From positions 3,596,001-3,660,000 of the forward strand of contig NZ_CP120733.1 in assembly GCF_029542625.1 (NCBI RefSeq): a stretch of DNA of 64,000 bases, given 5' to 3'. The position numbers and the translations under genes were made by a program. The stretch comes from Tepidibacter hydrothermalis. Its GTDB lineage: Bacteria > Bacillota > Clostridia > Peptostreptococcales > Peptostreptococcaceae. This document shows, piece after piece, positions 17,362-27,140 of this stretch; position 1 is the first letter of the stretch; each line of letters starts with the position of its first letter. The notes beneath the pieces are model-generated. The model was given only the letters and a program-made list of their open reading frames with translations, was not told the origin of the DNA and made no database searches.

Positions 17362-17409
17362 AGACTTTCCTCCTTTGATTATCTCTATCAATAAAGTCTA
17401 TGAAAACCC
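17351..17409 (-). promoter_or_regulatory. hairpin enclosing the spoIID ribosome site and start codon, with terminator-like T-run
   Basis: On the minus strand GGGTTTTCATAGACTTT (17393-17409) can pair with AAAGTCTATGAAAAACCC (17351-17368), with one bulge. The 24-nt loop holds AAGGAGG, and the 3' arm contains the spoIID ATG. Directly after the stem come six T residues. It could be the murA terminator placed over the spoIID start, or a translational switch. The pairing is plain in the sequence; the role is inferred. Confidence 0.6.
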
Positions 17410-17417
17410 TTATATTA

Positions 17418-18671
17418 TTATTCCTCTATAATTTCTATATTCGCACCTAAACTATTGAACTTCTTATCTATGTCTACATAACCTCTAAATATATGGTATG
17501 TATCTCCTATAATAGTTTCACCCTCAGATACAAGTCCTGCAAGTATTAAGGCAGCTCCTGCTCTTAAATCAGTTGCATTAACAGTAGATCCCTGAAGTTG
17601 TCCAACACCTTGAACTACTGCACTTCTTCCTTCTATCTTTATATTTGCACCCATTCTATTAAGTTCTGGTACATTCATAAATCTATTTTCAAATACAGTT
17701 TCTATAACTACACCGGTTCCTTTTGAAACACTTAAAAGCGCCATAAACTGAGATTGCATATCAGTTGGAAAACCTGGATGAGGAAGAGTCTTTATATCAG
17801 TAGGTTTTATTTCTTTAGGACCTATAACTCTTACAGCATTGTCCATTTCATGAACCTCACATCCAACCTCTCTAAGCTTTGCAATAGTAGGTTTTAAATG
17901 GTCTATTAGTACATTATCTACTAAAATATCACCTTTAGTTATAGCTGCTGCTACCATATAAGTTCCAGCTTCTATTCTATCAGGTATTACAGTATGAGTA
18001 GCTCCTTTAAGCTCCTTTACACCCTTTACTTTTATAGTGTTAGTTCCTGCACCTTTAACATTTGCTCCCATTTCATTCAAGAAATTAGCTAAATCAACTA
18101 TTTCAGGTTCTTCTGCAACATTTTCTATTATAGTAGTTCCCTCTGCAAATACAGCAGCCATCATAATATTTTCAGTAGCTCCAACAGATGGGAAATCAAG
18201 ATATAACTTAGTTCCTATTAACTTATCAGCCTTAGCTTCTATAAACCCATGGTCCATTTCGATATGAGCTCCTAAAGATTTGAATCCTTTAAGATGAAGG
18301 TCTATAGGTCTTGTTCCTATAGCACAACCTCCTGGCATTGATATCTTAGAGCTTTGAAATCTAGCAAGTAACGGTCCCATTACTAAAAATGATGCTCTCA
18401 TCTTTCTTACAAGCTCATAAGGAGCCTCGCATGTATCTATATTAGTTGCATCTACTGTAAGTACATCTTCATTAAATTCAACTTTCGCACCTAAATGTCT
18501 TAAAAGATCTGATATAACATGTACATCTCTTAAGTTTGGCACTCCTTTTAATACTGACTTTCCTTTTGCAAGAAGTGTTGATGCTATAATTGGAAGTACT
18601 GCATTTTTCGCTCCGTTTATTTTTACTGTTCCTTTTAAAGGCTGGCTTTTTCTAACTACTATCTTCGACAC
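17418..18671 (-). CDS. murA: UDP-N-acetylglucosamine 1-carboxyvinyltransferase
   Basis: First committed enzyme of peptidoglycan precursor synthesis; it transfers enolpyruvate from PEP to UDP-GlcNAc and is the fosfomycin target. The 417 residues are normal length. [19 protein letters not shown] contains the conserved K/N pair, and [13 protein letters not shown] has the catalytic C116 (a cysteine, so fosfomycin-sensitive type). The N-terminal [18 protein letters not shown] is standard. GTG start, with AGGAAAGGACTG upstream. It sits between ywmB and spoIID, the order seen in Bacillus (ywmB-murAA-spoIID). Confidence 0.97.
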   Translation of the reverse strand: MSKIVVRKSQPLKGTVKINGAKNAVLPIIASTLLAKGKSVLKGVPNLRDVHVISDLLRHLGAKVEFNEDVLTVDATNIDTCEAPYELVRKMRASFLVMGPLLARFQSSKISMPGGCAIGTRPIDLHLKGFKSLGAHIEMDHGFIEAKADKLIGTKLYLDFPSVGATENIMMAAVFAEGTTIIENVAEEPEIVDLANFLNEMGANVKGAGTNTIKVKGVKELKGATHTVIPDRIEAGTYMVAAAITKGDILVDNVLIDHLKPTIAKLREVGCEVHEMDNAVRVIGPKEIKPTDIKTLPHPGFPTDMQSQFMALLSVSKGTGVVIETVFENRFMNVPELNRMGANIKIEGRSAVVQGVGQLQGSTVNATDLRAGAALILAGLVSEGETIIGDTYHIFRGYVDIDKKFNSLGANIEIIEE

Positions 18672-18687
18672 TGGGTTCAGTCCTTTC

Positions 18688-19461
18688 CTAATATTCTAAT
18701 GTTATAAGAGGTGTTCCTATGTAAACAAAAGTCTTATCATCATATTCACTATATCTGACAGAAGCATTTACATTTATTTTCTCTTCACCGTACTTTATAT
18801 AATCACTTAATTTTTTACTATATCCTGTTGTTGACAATATATTAACATCTTTCATTTCATCCTTTTTTTGGGCATCCAAACTATATAATATATCGTCCAC
18901 TATATTATTATAACATTTTTCATCTATTTTTCCTTCAAAAAATCCACATATACAAGAATATATATCTATATTTTTTGAATATTTTTTCAAATTATTTTTA
19001 AGTTTAACATAATCCTCTACTATACCTTTATACACTTGATTCGTGCTAATGTCAACTATAATATGAGTTTGTTCCATACTTTGACATCTTTCGCTATCGA
19101 TTATAATAGATATAGCTCTATCTGCTTTATTTTGACCATTTTTGTCATATACGTATATCTGTCTAAAATCCGTTTGTTCACTTCTTGTGTATTCCATACT
19201 TTGTTTATCAATATCAAATTTAATTATAAATTCTTCTAAAATTTTATCCATATCTTCAAAGCTTAAAAATTTATTATCCATCACAACATGTCCATTTATA
19301 TTATAATTGTCAAAAGTAGATCCAGTATTTTCAAAAGAATTTAATATAAGTTCATAATCATTTTTATCCTTTTGATTGTCTTCTACATTTATCTGCTCAG
19401 CTGATGATACCATACTGAAAAATAAAACTAATATTATTATAAATCCAAATATTCTTTTCAT
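18688..19461 (-). CDS. ywmB: YwmB-family secreted protein
   Basis: 257-residue protein of the YwmB family (function unknown), recognised mainly by position upstream of murA-spoIID and by scattered family-like segments ([13 protein letters not shown], a C-terminal TPLITLEY). A signal peptide ([20 protein letters not shown]) predicts export. The rest looks like an alpha/beta fold with two cysteines (IYSCICGFF). The ribosome site AAAGGGGG is locked in a 13-bp hairpin stem directly upstream. The 16-bp gap to murA indicates co-transcription. Confidence 0.8.
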   Translation of the reverse strand: MKRIFGFIIILVLFFSMVSSAEQINVEDNQKDKNDYELILNSFENTGSTFDNYNINGHVVMDNKFLSFEDMDKILEEFIIKFDIDKQSMEYTRSEQTDFRQIYVYDKNGQNKADRAISIIIDSERCQSMEQTHIIVDISTNQVYKGIVEDYVKLKNNLKKYSKNIDIYSCICGFFEGKIDEKCYNNIVDDILYSLDAQKKDEMKDVNILSTTGYSKKLSDYIKYGEEKINVNASVRYSEYDDKTFVYIGTPLITLEY

Positions 19462-19468
19462 AATAAAT

Positions 19469-19515
19469 CCCCCTTTAAATTTTATCTATTTTGATTATTG
19501 ACAATTTAAAGGGGG
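19469..19515 (-). promoter_or_regulatory. hairpin sequestering the ywmB ribosome binding site
   Basis: Minus-strand CCCCCTTTAAATT and AATTTAAAGGGGG are perfect 13-bp inverted arms with a 21-nt loop. The second arm is the Shine-Dalgarno sequence, eight bases before the ywmB ATG. No T-run follows, so it is not an ordinary terminator for the upstream gene. Confidence 0.6.
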
Positions 19516-19526
19516 TTATACATTTA

Positions 19527-21098
19527 TTATTTTATTTTTTGAAATCCATTTTCAAATGAATTCATCAAATCTTCATTCGTGTCCAATCTATATGTTCTAG
19601 CTGGGTTTCCATTAGAATCCCAATCTATTCCATTCCACCATATAGCTATTTTTATTCTTGGATAATTGTGTATTGTATCAAACATATTGTTTACCCAATT
19701 TATTTTATCTCCACCAACATCGTTAGAGCCAAACTCTGTTATCATAAAAGGTTGTTTAAATAATTTAGTATATTCTTCATATACTGGAGTATATATACTA
19801 TCAAACTCTCTCCAAACTTCACCTTTGTAATAATTACCTGTATTATAACCTGTAAGTCCTATAACATCTACATACTCATCTCCAGGATAATAGTTCAAAT
19901 AATGATTCCAAGAGAAGTTAGGAAAAGACTTGTCATTAGGATTCCATACCCAAATAACATTATCTGCTCCCTCATCTTCAAATATCTTATATATGTATTT
20001 CCAAAGTTCATTAAATATTAATGTATCCTTCGAATAATAATAAGAAGAATACGTACACCAATCTCCATTCATCTCATTATTTAATCTAAATAAAACAGGT
20101 TTATCGAACTTTTTAATCTTTTTAGCGTAATTTTTTAACCAATGATCATATTCTCCATCTAATATATCGTAACTAATGTTTTTGTTCACTGGAAGAGTTA
20201 AGTCTGCTTTAGATGTTTGAAGTGTAAGCTCCACTATTTTTTTATCATCATAAGCTCTTTGAAGTTCTTCTATATCTATTTTAGAATCTAAACTCTGATA
20301 TTTTACTAAAACAGAAAAATCATAACCTAGTCTCTCTTCTAAAGTATGTAAATAGTTCATATCAGTTGGAGCTGTAGGTTCAAATATTCCAAAAGTCACT
20401 TTATCAGGACTAGTTAAATAATTTTTATAAAATTCTTTCGTCTCATCATTCCAATTCTTATGTTTATTATCATACATTTTATTTATTTTAGCAGTTCCCT
20501 TTGGATCAAAGAACTTCATAGTTTGAATAAGAGATTCAACATACTCTATAGGCTGTTGAGATTTTAAAATAACTGTATAAACTTCATTATTACTTTTCTT
20601 TATCTCAGCACTAGCATAATAATTATAATCTTTATCAAGTCTATCAAGCTTTTTTCTACTCCACTTTATAATTCTTACACTGTTGCCATTAATATTAACT
20701 CGTTTGTCACTTTCTAAATTGTGATACAGTCTATTAGAAAGAAATTTATTACTGTAATTAGTGTACACATTAAAATTAACTTTATCATAATATATATCCA
20801 TTATACTATTTCCATCTGTAAAACTAGTCTTGTACAAAGACTCACTTGTATCCAATTTCATATAATTTGCAAACTGTATTGAATACCCTTTTGGATAATT
20901 TATGTACTCATTGGTATATTCATTTATCTTAACTACTTGATGAAAGTCATCCCCTTCATTAAATTGGTTAGTATCAGATACCTGTCCATTTAATATGTTG
21001 ACTGCATTCTCTCTTCCATAATCTACAGCATATGTTGTCTTTATATTAATGCTAAATACAAAAATAAATATAATTGCATATAAAGATAGTTTTCTCAT
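19527..21098 (-). CDS. secreted glycoside hydrolase, GH26-like
   Basis: 523-residue exported protein with signal peptide (MRKLSLYAIIFIFVFSINI, cut near TYA). The first 190 residues are a domain I do not recognise. From about 230 a TIM-barrel hydrolase resembles GH26 (beta-mannanase/related): VTFGIFEP, LFRLNNEMNGDW with the likely acid/base E342, VIWVWNPND, VDVIGLTGYN and FMITEFGS with the likely nucleophile E455. Substrate is unknown; polysaccharide or exopolymer cleavage fits. The start is the ATG after AAGGGGGATATTG. It lies upstream of ywmB, at the edge of what looks like accessory DNA. Confidence 0.72.
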   Translation of the reverse strand: MRKLSLYAIIFIFVFSINIKTTYAVDYGRENAVNILNGQVSDTNQFNEGDDFHQVVKINEYTNEYINYPKGYSIQFANYMKLDTSESLYKTSFTDGNSIMDIYYDKVNFNVYTNYSNKFLSNRLYHNLESDKRVNINGNSVRIIKWSRKKLDRLDKDYNYYASAEIKKSNNEVYTVILKSQQPIEYVESLIQTMKFFDPKGTAKINKMYDNKHKNWNDETKEFYKNYLTSPDKVTFGIFEPTAPTDMNYLHTLEERLGYDFSVLVKYQSLDSKIDIEELQRAYDDKKIVELTLQTSKADLTLPVNKNISYDILDGEYDHWLKNYAKKIKKFDKPVLFRLNNEMNGDWCTYSSYYYSKDTLIFNELWKYIYKIFEDEGADNVIWVWNPNDKSFPNFSWNHYLNYYPGDEYVDVIGLTGYNTGNYYKGEVWREFDSIYTPVYEEYTKLFKQPFMITEFGSNDVGGDKINWVNNMFDTIHNYPRIKIAIWWNGIDWDSNGNPARTYRLDTNEDLMNSFENGFQKIK

Positions 21099-21297
21099 CA
21101 ATATCCCCCTTATTAAGCTATTCAATCCACTATATTATAACTTAATTACGATTATTTTTAAACAATATATAGCTTTTTTTGATAATTAATTTCATTTTAT
21201 CAAATAATAATCTATTTATGAAGCCGTTTTATGTTGTGTAGATTATCTAAAATAACACCTTCATCCCTAATTATTTTTAATCTTTAAGATGTAAATT

Positions 21298-21508
21298 TAA
21301 AAATGAAGCTAATTAAAATGTTAGCTATTTTTGTGTTAATATTTTACTATAAAACTTAGATTTTGCTGTTAAATTATCCGTTAAGAAAGTTCTTTGTATG
21401 ACCGTAGGGAGTTTAGAACTTTTAGGATATTTTATAAAGCAGAATCTTTTAGTTTTATTAAAATATTGACTAAATAGCGTTATTTCAATTAGCTTCATTT
21501 TCGCTTAG
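21298..21508. repeat. large palindromic repeat family C, copy 2
   Basis: Outer arms AAATGAAGCTAATTAAAAT and ATTTCAATTAGCTTCATTT, middle arms AAACTTAGATTTTGCTG and AGCAGAATCTTTTAGTTT, centre TATCCGTTAAGAAAGTTC. It ends 18 bp past the stop codon of the methyltransferase gene. The rest of the 21126-21526 gap shows only a weak family-B-like motif (AATCTTTAAGATGTAAATTT) just before it. Confidence 0.8.
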
Positions 21509-21526
21509 TCATCTATGATTTATTTA

Positions 21527-22693
21527 TTAATCTATCGATATTACATCATTCTCTACAAGCAACTTCTCTAAATAAGGACTTGCATTTAAAAAATTCTTAA
21601 ATTCCTTATATTCACTTACAAGAGATTTATCTACTTTATCCTTAGATTTAACTGCTCTTATTAGAAGGTTCTTAGGAGTATGCTCTGTCTCTATAAACTC
21701 TAATATTTGAGTCTTATATCCAATTATTTCAAGAAGATTTGCTCTTATTGAATCTGTTGCAAGAGATGAGAATCTTTCCTTTATTATCCCATGCTTTAAC
21801 ATAGGATTCATTAAATCATTTTTTATCTGTGTATTTAACTCATGCTGACAACACGGAACTGATAATATAACTTTACTATTCCATGAAATAGCTTTAAACA
21901 ATGCCATATCAGTAGCTATATCACAAGCATGAAGAGTTACCACCATATCAACCTCTGTAAATTCATTAAAATCAGATATATTACCTATTTGAAAGCTCAA
22001 ATTCTCATAGTTTAACTCTTTTGCAACCTTATTACAATACTCTATAACATCTTTTTTAAGATCAAGCCCTACTATTTCTACATTAAATTTAGCAATCTTA
22101 ACAAGATAATAGTATAGAGCAAATGTAAGATACGACTTTCCACAACCAAAATCTATAATCTTTATCTTCTTGTTTTTATCAAAGTTTGATTCTACATCCT
22201 TAACCATCTCTAAAAATCTATTTAACTGTCTAAACTTATCTCTCTTTTGTTTTTTGACATTTCCTTTTTCATTCATAACTCCAAGATATTGAAGAAAATC
22301 ACACGGCACATCTTCTTCTAATATATATTTTTTCTTTCTATTATGAGATATGTCTATCGGCTTTTTAGTTGCTTTTTTCTTTAGTACGTTAGCCTTCAAT
22401 TTTTTATTTACAAGTATTTGATAGTCATTGTTAACACAGTACATTTGAGCTTGTTTAAAGTTTCCGTTTATATGTTCTATTATTTCATCTTTAGTTTCTT
22501 CAGGTTCTAAATTTTTGTGTATTTCTTTATTAGAATATACATAAGTAAACTGATACATAAAGTTATCCTTTATTTGTATAGGTCTTATGTTTATCTTGTT
22601 ATACTCTAATTCTTTATTTCTTTTATTGCTAAGAACTAATTGAATAAGTTCTTTTTTATCTATAATGTCCTTAATTAAATCATTAGCATTCAT
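21527..22693 (-). CDS. SAM-dependent methyltransferase with THACD and PCCQHE motifs
   Basis: 388-residue class I methyltransferase. The first 140 residues form a separate N-terminal domain; the Rossmann domain begins with the SAM-binding IKIIDFGCGKSYLTFALYYY. VGLDLKKDVIEYCN and VVTLHACDIATDMALFKAI follow, then SVPCCQHELNTQI. The THACD/PCCQHE pair is typical of a family (PF13679-like) suspected to modify RNA. The start is the ATG after AGAGGATATTTT. It is alone between a chemoreceptor gene and repeat C2. Substrate unknown. Confidence 0.75.
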   Translation of the reverse strand: MNANDLIKDIIDKKELIQLVLSNKRNKELEYNKINIRPIQIKDNFMYQFTYVYSNKEIHKNLEPEETKDEIIEHINGNFKQAQMYCVNNDYQILVNKKLKANVLKKKATKKPIDISHNRKKKYILEEDVPCDFLQYLGVMNEKGNVKKQKRDKFRQLNRFLEMVKDVESNFDKNKKIKIIDFGCGKSYLTFALYYYLVKIAKFNVEIVGLDLKKDVIEYCNKVAKELNYENLSFQIGNISDFNEFTEVDMVVTLHACDIATDMALFKAISWNSKVILSVPCCQHELNTQIKNDLMNPMLKHGIIKERFSSLATDSIRANLLEIIGYKTQILEFIETEHTPKNLLIRAVKSKDKVDKSLVSEYKEFKNFLNASPYLEKLLVENDVISID

Positions 22694-22808
22694 AAAATAT
22701 CCTCTTTCCATTTGTCTTAATGTATTCATAGTTTCACTTTATATATGATATAGTACCATTTTATTTATTAAACTACAAACATATTGAGTGGTACAAATAG
22801 TTCTACTA

Positions 22809-24533
22809 TTATAGTTTAAATTCGTCCACTATATCTTTTAATTGTTTGGCAATTTGTTCTAATTCTTCTGACGAATTAGATATTTCTTCTATTATAGCTA
22901 CTTGTTGTTGTATCGATGCGCTTATCTGCTGAGTAGATGCACTTGATTGTTCTGTAACAGCCGATATTTCTTGTATTGAGTTTACAACTACATTTTTATC
23001 ATTGTCTATTTTTTGTATATTATTTACTAAATTATCTATTTGCTTTACTATATGAGTTATAGCATTACTAATAGCTTCAAATTTTTCTTCAGTCATATTA
23101 GATGTTTTTTCTGTATTTAAAACCATCTCTTTTGAATCATGCATTTTTTGTTTTGTACTATTAATTTCTAATTTAATAGTATTAATAGTATTTTCTATAT
23201 TATCAACATTATCAGTAACTTGATCTGCTAATTTTCTTATTTCTTGTGCAACTACCGCAAACCCTTTTCCAGCTTCTCCTGCTCTTGCTGCTTCTATCAT
23301 TGCATTTAAAGCTAGTAGATTAGTTTGATCTGCAATAGATTTTATAGTCTCTGTTATCTGTCCTATTGAGTTTGATTCATTATCAAGAATATCAACTTGA
23401 GATACTACCTGTGATAATATATTAATATTATCAGATATGGATTCTTTCAACTCTACTATTGCTTTATTTCCTTCTTTGTTTACTTTATTTATTTCATCTA
23501 CATATTTTTCTATTTGCACTGAGTTTTCCACTGTTATTTCTATATTTTTTGAAAGATTATCGAGTTTTAATACAGCTTCTTCTGCATTTATAGCTTGATC
23601 CGTTGCACCTTTTGCTAAATCATCAGTTGCATCTGCTATACCTTGAAAAGTTATTGATGTATCTTTAATTCTGTTATACATATTATTTGCATTGTGTTCT
23701 ACCTTATTTGAAAATTCTTGTATATTTTTAATAATGTTTCTAATAGATTTTCTCATTTCAGCTAATCCGTCTATGGTGTCTGAAAGTTCATCTTTATTTT
23801 TAAATTCATCTGTTTTTTTGTCATGCAATTCTTCATTAAATTTCAAATCAAAATCATTAGTATCTTTTAAATTCTTTGTAATAATCTTAAGTTTATTATT
23901 TATATTTTTACTTATAAATAATGCTAGGAATATACTTACGATTATAATTATAATCATACATATTAAGAATATTTTTTTAAAACTATCGTATGTTGGAACT
24001 GTATTTTCATGATCATTTTGAGCATTATTTTCATTATAGTCTACCAATTCTAATGCCATGTTTTTGATGTTTTTAAATTTATCTAGTGACTGTGTTAACA
24101 TGATTGTATTTGCCTCTTCTTTTTTCGAATACTCACTTAATTGAATAACTTTATCACTTATTTCAAGATATGATTCAACCTCTTTTTTCAATTCTTCTAT
24201 TAATTTTTTATCTTCTTCAAGATAAACAGTTTCCATATAATCGTCAAAAGATCTATATATATCATCTTTTATGATTTTCATTTCTTTTTCAACTTCTACT
24301 ATTTCATTTTCACCATTAAGAGATATATGCCTGTATTCTTTTCCTCTATAATCTGCTATATCTGTATTTATTGAATGTACACAATCTAAACCAGTAAACC
24401 ATAACTGCATCATTTCTTTAGATTTTGTATTTATATTATCCATTGATTTTATTGAAAAAATACTTAATCCTATCATCATCATAACTATTAGCCCAAAGCA
24501 TATAAATAACCTATTTCTTATGCTTAATTTCAT
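22809..24533 (-). CDS. methyl-accepting chemotaxis protein
   Basis: 574-residue chemoreceptor. TM1 is at about 8-30 ([20 protein letters not shown]) and an extracytoplasmic helical bundle of about 165 residues (4HB-type, rich in E/K heptads) follows. TM2 is near 190-210, then a HAMP-like linker and the cytoplasmic signalling coiled coil with the hairpin tip [20 protein letters not shown] and [13 protein letters not shown]. Chemotaxis kinase genes are not in the window, so it must signal to a distant CheA. The start is the ATG after GGGGTGTGAATTGATA. Ligand unknown. Confidence 0.92.
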   Translation of the reverse strand: MKLSIRNRLFICFGLIVMMMIGLSIFSIKSMDNINTKSKEMMQLWFTGLDCVHSINTDIADYRGKEYRHISLNGENEIVEVEKEMKIIKDDIYRSFDDYMETVYLEEDKKLIEELKKEVESYLEISDKVIQLSEYSKKEEANTIMLTQSLDKFKNIKNMALELVDYNENNAQNDHENTVPTYDSFKKIFLICMIIIIIVSIFLALFISKNINNKLKIITKNLKDTNDFDLKFNEELHDKKTDEFKNKDELSDTIDGLAEMRKSIRNIIKNIQEFSNKVEHNANNMYNRIKDTSITFQGIADATDDLAKGATDQAINAEEAVLKLDNLSKNIEITVENSVQIEKYVDEINKVNKEGNKAIVELKESISDNINILSQVVSQVDILDNESNSIGQITETIKSIADQTNLLALNAMIEAARAGEAGKGFAVVAQEIRKLADQVTDNVDNIENTINTIKLEINSTKQKMHDSKEMVLNTEKTSNMTEEKFEAISNAITHIVKQIDNLVNNIQKIDNDKNVVVNSIQEISAVTEQSSASTQQISASIQQQVAIIEEISNSSEELEQIAKQLKDIVDEFKL

Positions 24534-24682
24534 TATCAATTCACACCCCTGTTGTCTATTTTTATTAGCTTGTATCATCCTTTAATTCATTATATTCAGC
24601 GATATTTTCTGCGTGTTACTTATAATTTTTTGATTTAAGTTTTTACTATATGGGAATACTACAAAAAAAGGTGGTGATATTT

Positions 24683-24991
24683 TTGAATATAGATGAATCT
24701 GTATCATGCCCAAATTGTAATGGCAAAAATTTTTCATTAAAATACGAGGCGAAGTATGTTTACGTTTATAAAATAGATACCAATAATATTAAATCTATAA
24801 ATAAATCTTCTCATGTTCCTTTTTTATTCGATACAAGAGATAAAACCGATTCTAATCAATATATTGAATGCGAAAAATGCAAATCTAGATATAAATGCGA
24901 CTTAGAACATGACCATGAAAAAATAGATTTTACAATACTTCAAAAAGCAATTAGATCAGATCATATACAAGACCCTGAATTTTTAGGATAA
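24683..24991 (+). CDS. small zinc-ribbon protein of unknown function
   Basis: 102-residue protein with two CxxC knuckles (SCPNCNG near residue 9 and ECEKCKSRYKC near 70), which together can bind one zinc. A beta-rich middle and an acidic/histidine tail (DLEHDHEKIDF) complete it. No enzyme motif. I place the start at TTG 24683, four bases after GGTGGTGATATT; an ATG at 24650 is possible but has no ribosome site. It is divergent from the chemoreceptor and convergent with fur, sharing a bidirectional terminator. Confidence 0.65.
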   Translation: MNIDESVSCPNCNGKNFSLKYEAKYVYVYKIDTNNIKSINKSSHVPFLFDTRDKTDSNQYIECEKCKSRYKCDLEHDHEKIDFTILQKAIRSDHIQDPEFLG

Positions 24992-24992
24992 A

Positions 24993-25047
24993 CAAAAAAG
25001 ACATGTTAAAGTTATATTGTTTAAATATAACTTTACATGTCTTTTTA
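24993..25047. terminator. bidirectional terminator between zinc-ribbon gene and fur
   Basis: Stem of about 20 bp, AAAGACATGTTAAAGTTATA / TATAACTTTACATGTCTTT (one unpaired base), with A5 on the left and T5 on the right. Confidence 0.85.
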
Positions 25048-25069
25048 ACTCTCAATCTTTTGTCTAGTG

Positions 25070-25504
25070 CTATTTACATTTATCACACAATCCTATAAGC
25101 ATTATATTAGCATCATGTATTTGTAATTTTTTACTTTCTTCAATTTCTCTATTTAGCTTTAAATATTTAATCTCAACCCCAGTATTATCAACGTCTATTA
25201 TTCTGTTGCATTTAATACATTTAAAATGTATATGTAGTGGTTTTTTGCTATACATTTTTAGTTCATAATAACTCATACCATCTGCATGAATCTCTTTAAC
25301 TATACCTATTGATGTAAATAAATTCATCGTTCTATATATAGTTGCAAGACCTATATTTTTATTCTTTACCTTGCTGTATATTTCTTTTGCAGTAAGATGA
25401 ATATCCGCGCTAAATAATTCCTCTAGTATAATTCTTTTTTGAATAGTGAATTTATATCCTTTTGTCTCTATTAACTTTTTTATTGATAAAAACTCTTTAT
25501 TCAT
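25070..25504 (-). CDS. Fur-family metal-responsive repressor
   Basis: 144-residue repressor of the Fur superfamily. The N-terminal winged helix is GYKFTIQKRIILEELF ... GLATIYRTMNLFTSIGIV; the C-terminal dimerisation/metal domain has HIHFKCIKCNRIIDV with a CxxC and a second CxxC in GLCDKCK at the very end, the structural zinc site. I cannot separate Fur from PerR or Zur by eye. The ATG follows AAAAAAGGAGAATATTA. A candidate Fur-type operator is in the window at 39921-39935, before the GGDEF gene. Confidence 0.88.
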   Translation of the reverse strand: MNKEFLSIKKLIETKGYKFTIQKRIILEELFSADIHLTAKEIYSKVKNKNIGLATIYRTMNLFTSIGIVKEIHADGMSYYELKMYSKKPLHIHFKCIKCNRIIDVDNTGVEIKYLKLNREIEESKKLQIHDANIMLIGLCDKCK

Positions 25505-25595
25505 TAATATTCTCCTTTTTTAGATTTTACTAATCATATAAATTATTGGCATATGCCACTTTAAGTATATCTTAATGAATTTTTATTGTCAAATA

Positions 25596-25637
25596 AACAA
25601 AAGCTAGTTCTTATTTTAAGAACTAGCTTTTAGCATA
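25596..25637 (-). terminator. terminator of the DUF4179-type gene
   Basis: AAAAGCTAGTTCTT / AAGAACTAGCTTTT, 14-bp perfect stem with a 4-nt loop, followed by GTTTATTTG on the minus strand. Confidence 0.75.
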
Positions 25638-25649
25638 AAAAGTAACCTA

Positions 25650-26924
25650 TTATTTTACTTTAACTTTAAAAGTTCTATTGATTGAATTAGGGTAATTATT
25701 TATTTTAAGAATTATAGGACTTTCATATTCTATATTTTTTGGTATCATATAGTATATTTCTTTATAGTTTTCATTTTCAGAATTAGCTACACTATCAGCA
25801 TGAAAAGAGTTTCCTTTTTCATCCTTAAACTCAAAGCTAAATGATATATCTTTATCATATTCAAATTCTAGTACATACGAATTTTTTTCTCTCATAAATG
25901 AATCTTTTTCATCACTTATTTCTTTAAGCTTTAGTTTAGAGTCCGGTGCTTTAAGTAGCTTCTTATTTTTTATATCTACAACAACATTCACCTTATCTTT
26001 TTCAATAGCATTTATGCCACTACCTTTAATATACAGTTCTTTATCATTTTTAAAATAATTACTTTTAAAATAAAGACTTTGTGTATCTTCATCTTTACTA
26101 TAACTTATCACTCCATCTATTCCATTAGTATATTCTTCACTTGAATCTACTAATTTTAAGTCCTCTATTCTAAATATTTTCATAGTATTCTCTTTATCAT
26201 ATTTTATATTTAGTATAGAGGTTGTAGGATACACTGTAAGATTATCTATAAATATTTTTTGTCCTTTAATATCTATATTTTCATTTATATCATATGATAT
26301 TTCTTTAAGATCAAACCTTTCTTTATCTATAGGAATATTAAAGCTATAACTATATGAATCCTTCGAATTTTTACTATTATCTTGATTATCTAATCTATCA
26401 TATTGCTGTTTATTGTATTTAGACTCTTCTACCTTTATATCCATATTTATTTGAGATGGTATTTTAATTTCTTCTGAGAATATCAATTGAAAACTATCAT
26501 GAATTCTTTTTACTTTATTGAGATTTATATCATCATAGTACTTAGAACCCGAACTATATTCTCCAATTTTTTCTCCTTTTTCATTATATAATTCATAATC
26601 TAAGTTCTTAATGTATTTGTGATCACCTTTATTTTTTATAGTATAAAAAACTACAATCCTTTTTTTATCTACTATGATATTATCTACTATAAATTCTAAT
26701 TTATCTTTTTCTTGAAATTTTCCTACATTTTGTATAAAACCAGACTTAATAGCCATTTCAATGCCTTTGTCATCTATATTATAAACTTTATTAAAATTAG
26801 ACTTTTTCATAATATCATCTAAATACCAACTTCTTCTATAAACGTATATGGATAAAGATATTATAGTTAATATAATTATAGTTAATACAATTATTTTTTT
26901 ATTAACCTTATATTTATTATTCAT
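25650..26924 (-). CDS. membrane-anchored extracytoplasmic protein, DUF4179-like
   Basis: 424-residue protein with a short cytoplasmic N terminus, one TM helix (IIVLTIIILTIISLSIYVY, about 12-30) and a large extracytoplasmic beta-rich part. The segment IKSGFIQNVGKFQEKDKLEF followed by VDNIIVDKKRIVVFYTIKN resembles DUF4179, an extracytoplasmic domain common in anti-sigma-like proteins, here without a recognisable cytoplasmic zinc anti-sigma domain. The start is the ATG after AGGAGGTGAAT; a GTG two codons earlier overlaps the ribosome site. It begins 9 bp past the small zinc-ribbon gene, so the two are co-transcribed. Function unknown. Confidence 0.6.
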   Translation of the reverse strand: MNNKYKVNKKIIVLTIIILTIISLSIYVYRRSWYLDDIMKKSNFNKVYNIDDKGIEMAIKSGFIQNVGKFQEKDKLEFIVDNIIVDKKRIVVFYTIKNKGDHKYIKNLDYELYNEKGEKIGEYSSGSKYYDDINLNKVKRIHDSFQLIFSEEIKIPSQINMDIKVEESKYNKQQYDRLDNQDNSKNSKDSYSYSFNIPIDKERFDLKEISYDINENIDIKGQKIFIDNLTVYPTTSILNIKYDKENTMKIFRIEDLKLVDSSEEYTNGIDGVISYSKDEDTQSLYFKSNYFKNDKELYIKGSGINAIEKDKVNVVVDIKNKKLLKAPDSKLKLKEISDEKDSFMREKNSYVLEFEYDKDISFSFEFKDEKGNSFHADSVANSENENYKEIYYMIPKNIEYESPIILKINNYPNSINRTFKVKVK

Positions 26925-26933
26925 ATTCACCTC

Positions 26934-27140
26934 CTACATATCGAGCCATCCAGCTTTTCCAGCATATAAAAACTCTGTATGTCTGCATTTAGGGCATACA
27001 TATACATCTAAGATCAAATGTTCTTCCACATCAAATAAGGAACCTAATAACCCTCTATTATTATCTTGAGAATCAAAGCGGTATTGTTTAAGGTATTTCA
27101 TTTCTTCATTGCACCTTAAGCATTCTATTTTCTTTTTCAT
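26934..27140 (-). CDS. small zinc-ribbon protein
   Basis: 68 residues with CLRCNEEM at the start and VCPKCRHTEFLYAGKAGWLD at the end; two CxxC pairs should bind zinc. The middle RGLLGSLFDVEEHLILDVYV is hydrophobic and conserved-looking. It resembles small nucleic-acid-binding-type zinc ribbons of Firmicutes with no assigned role. The ATG follows GAGGGGGGATTTATTAAA. First gene of a two-gene unit with the DUF4179-like membrane protein. Confidence 0.65.
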   Translation of the reverse strand: MKKKIECLRCNEEMKYLKQYRFDSQDNNRGLLGSLFDVEEHLILDVYVCPKCRHTEFLYAGKAGWLDM

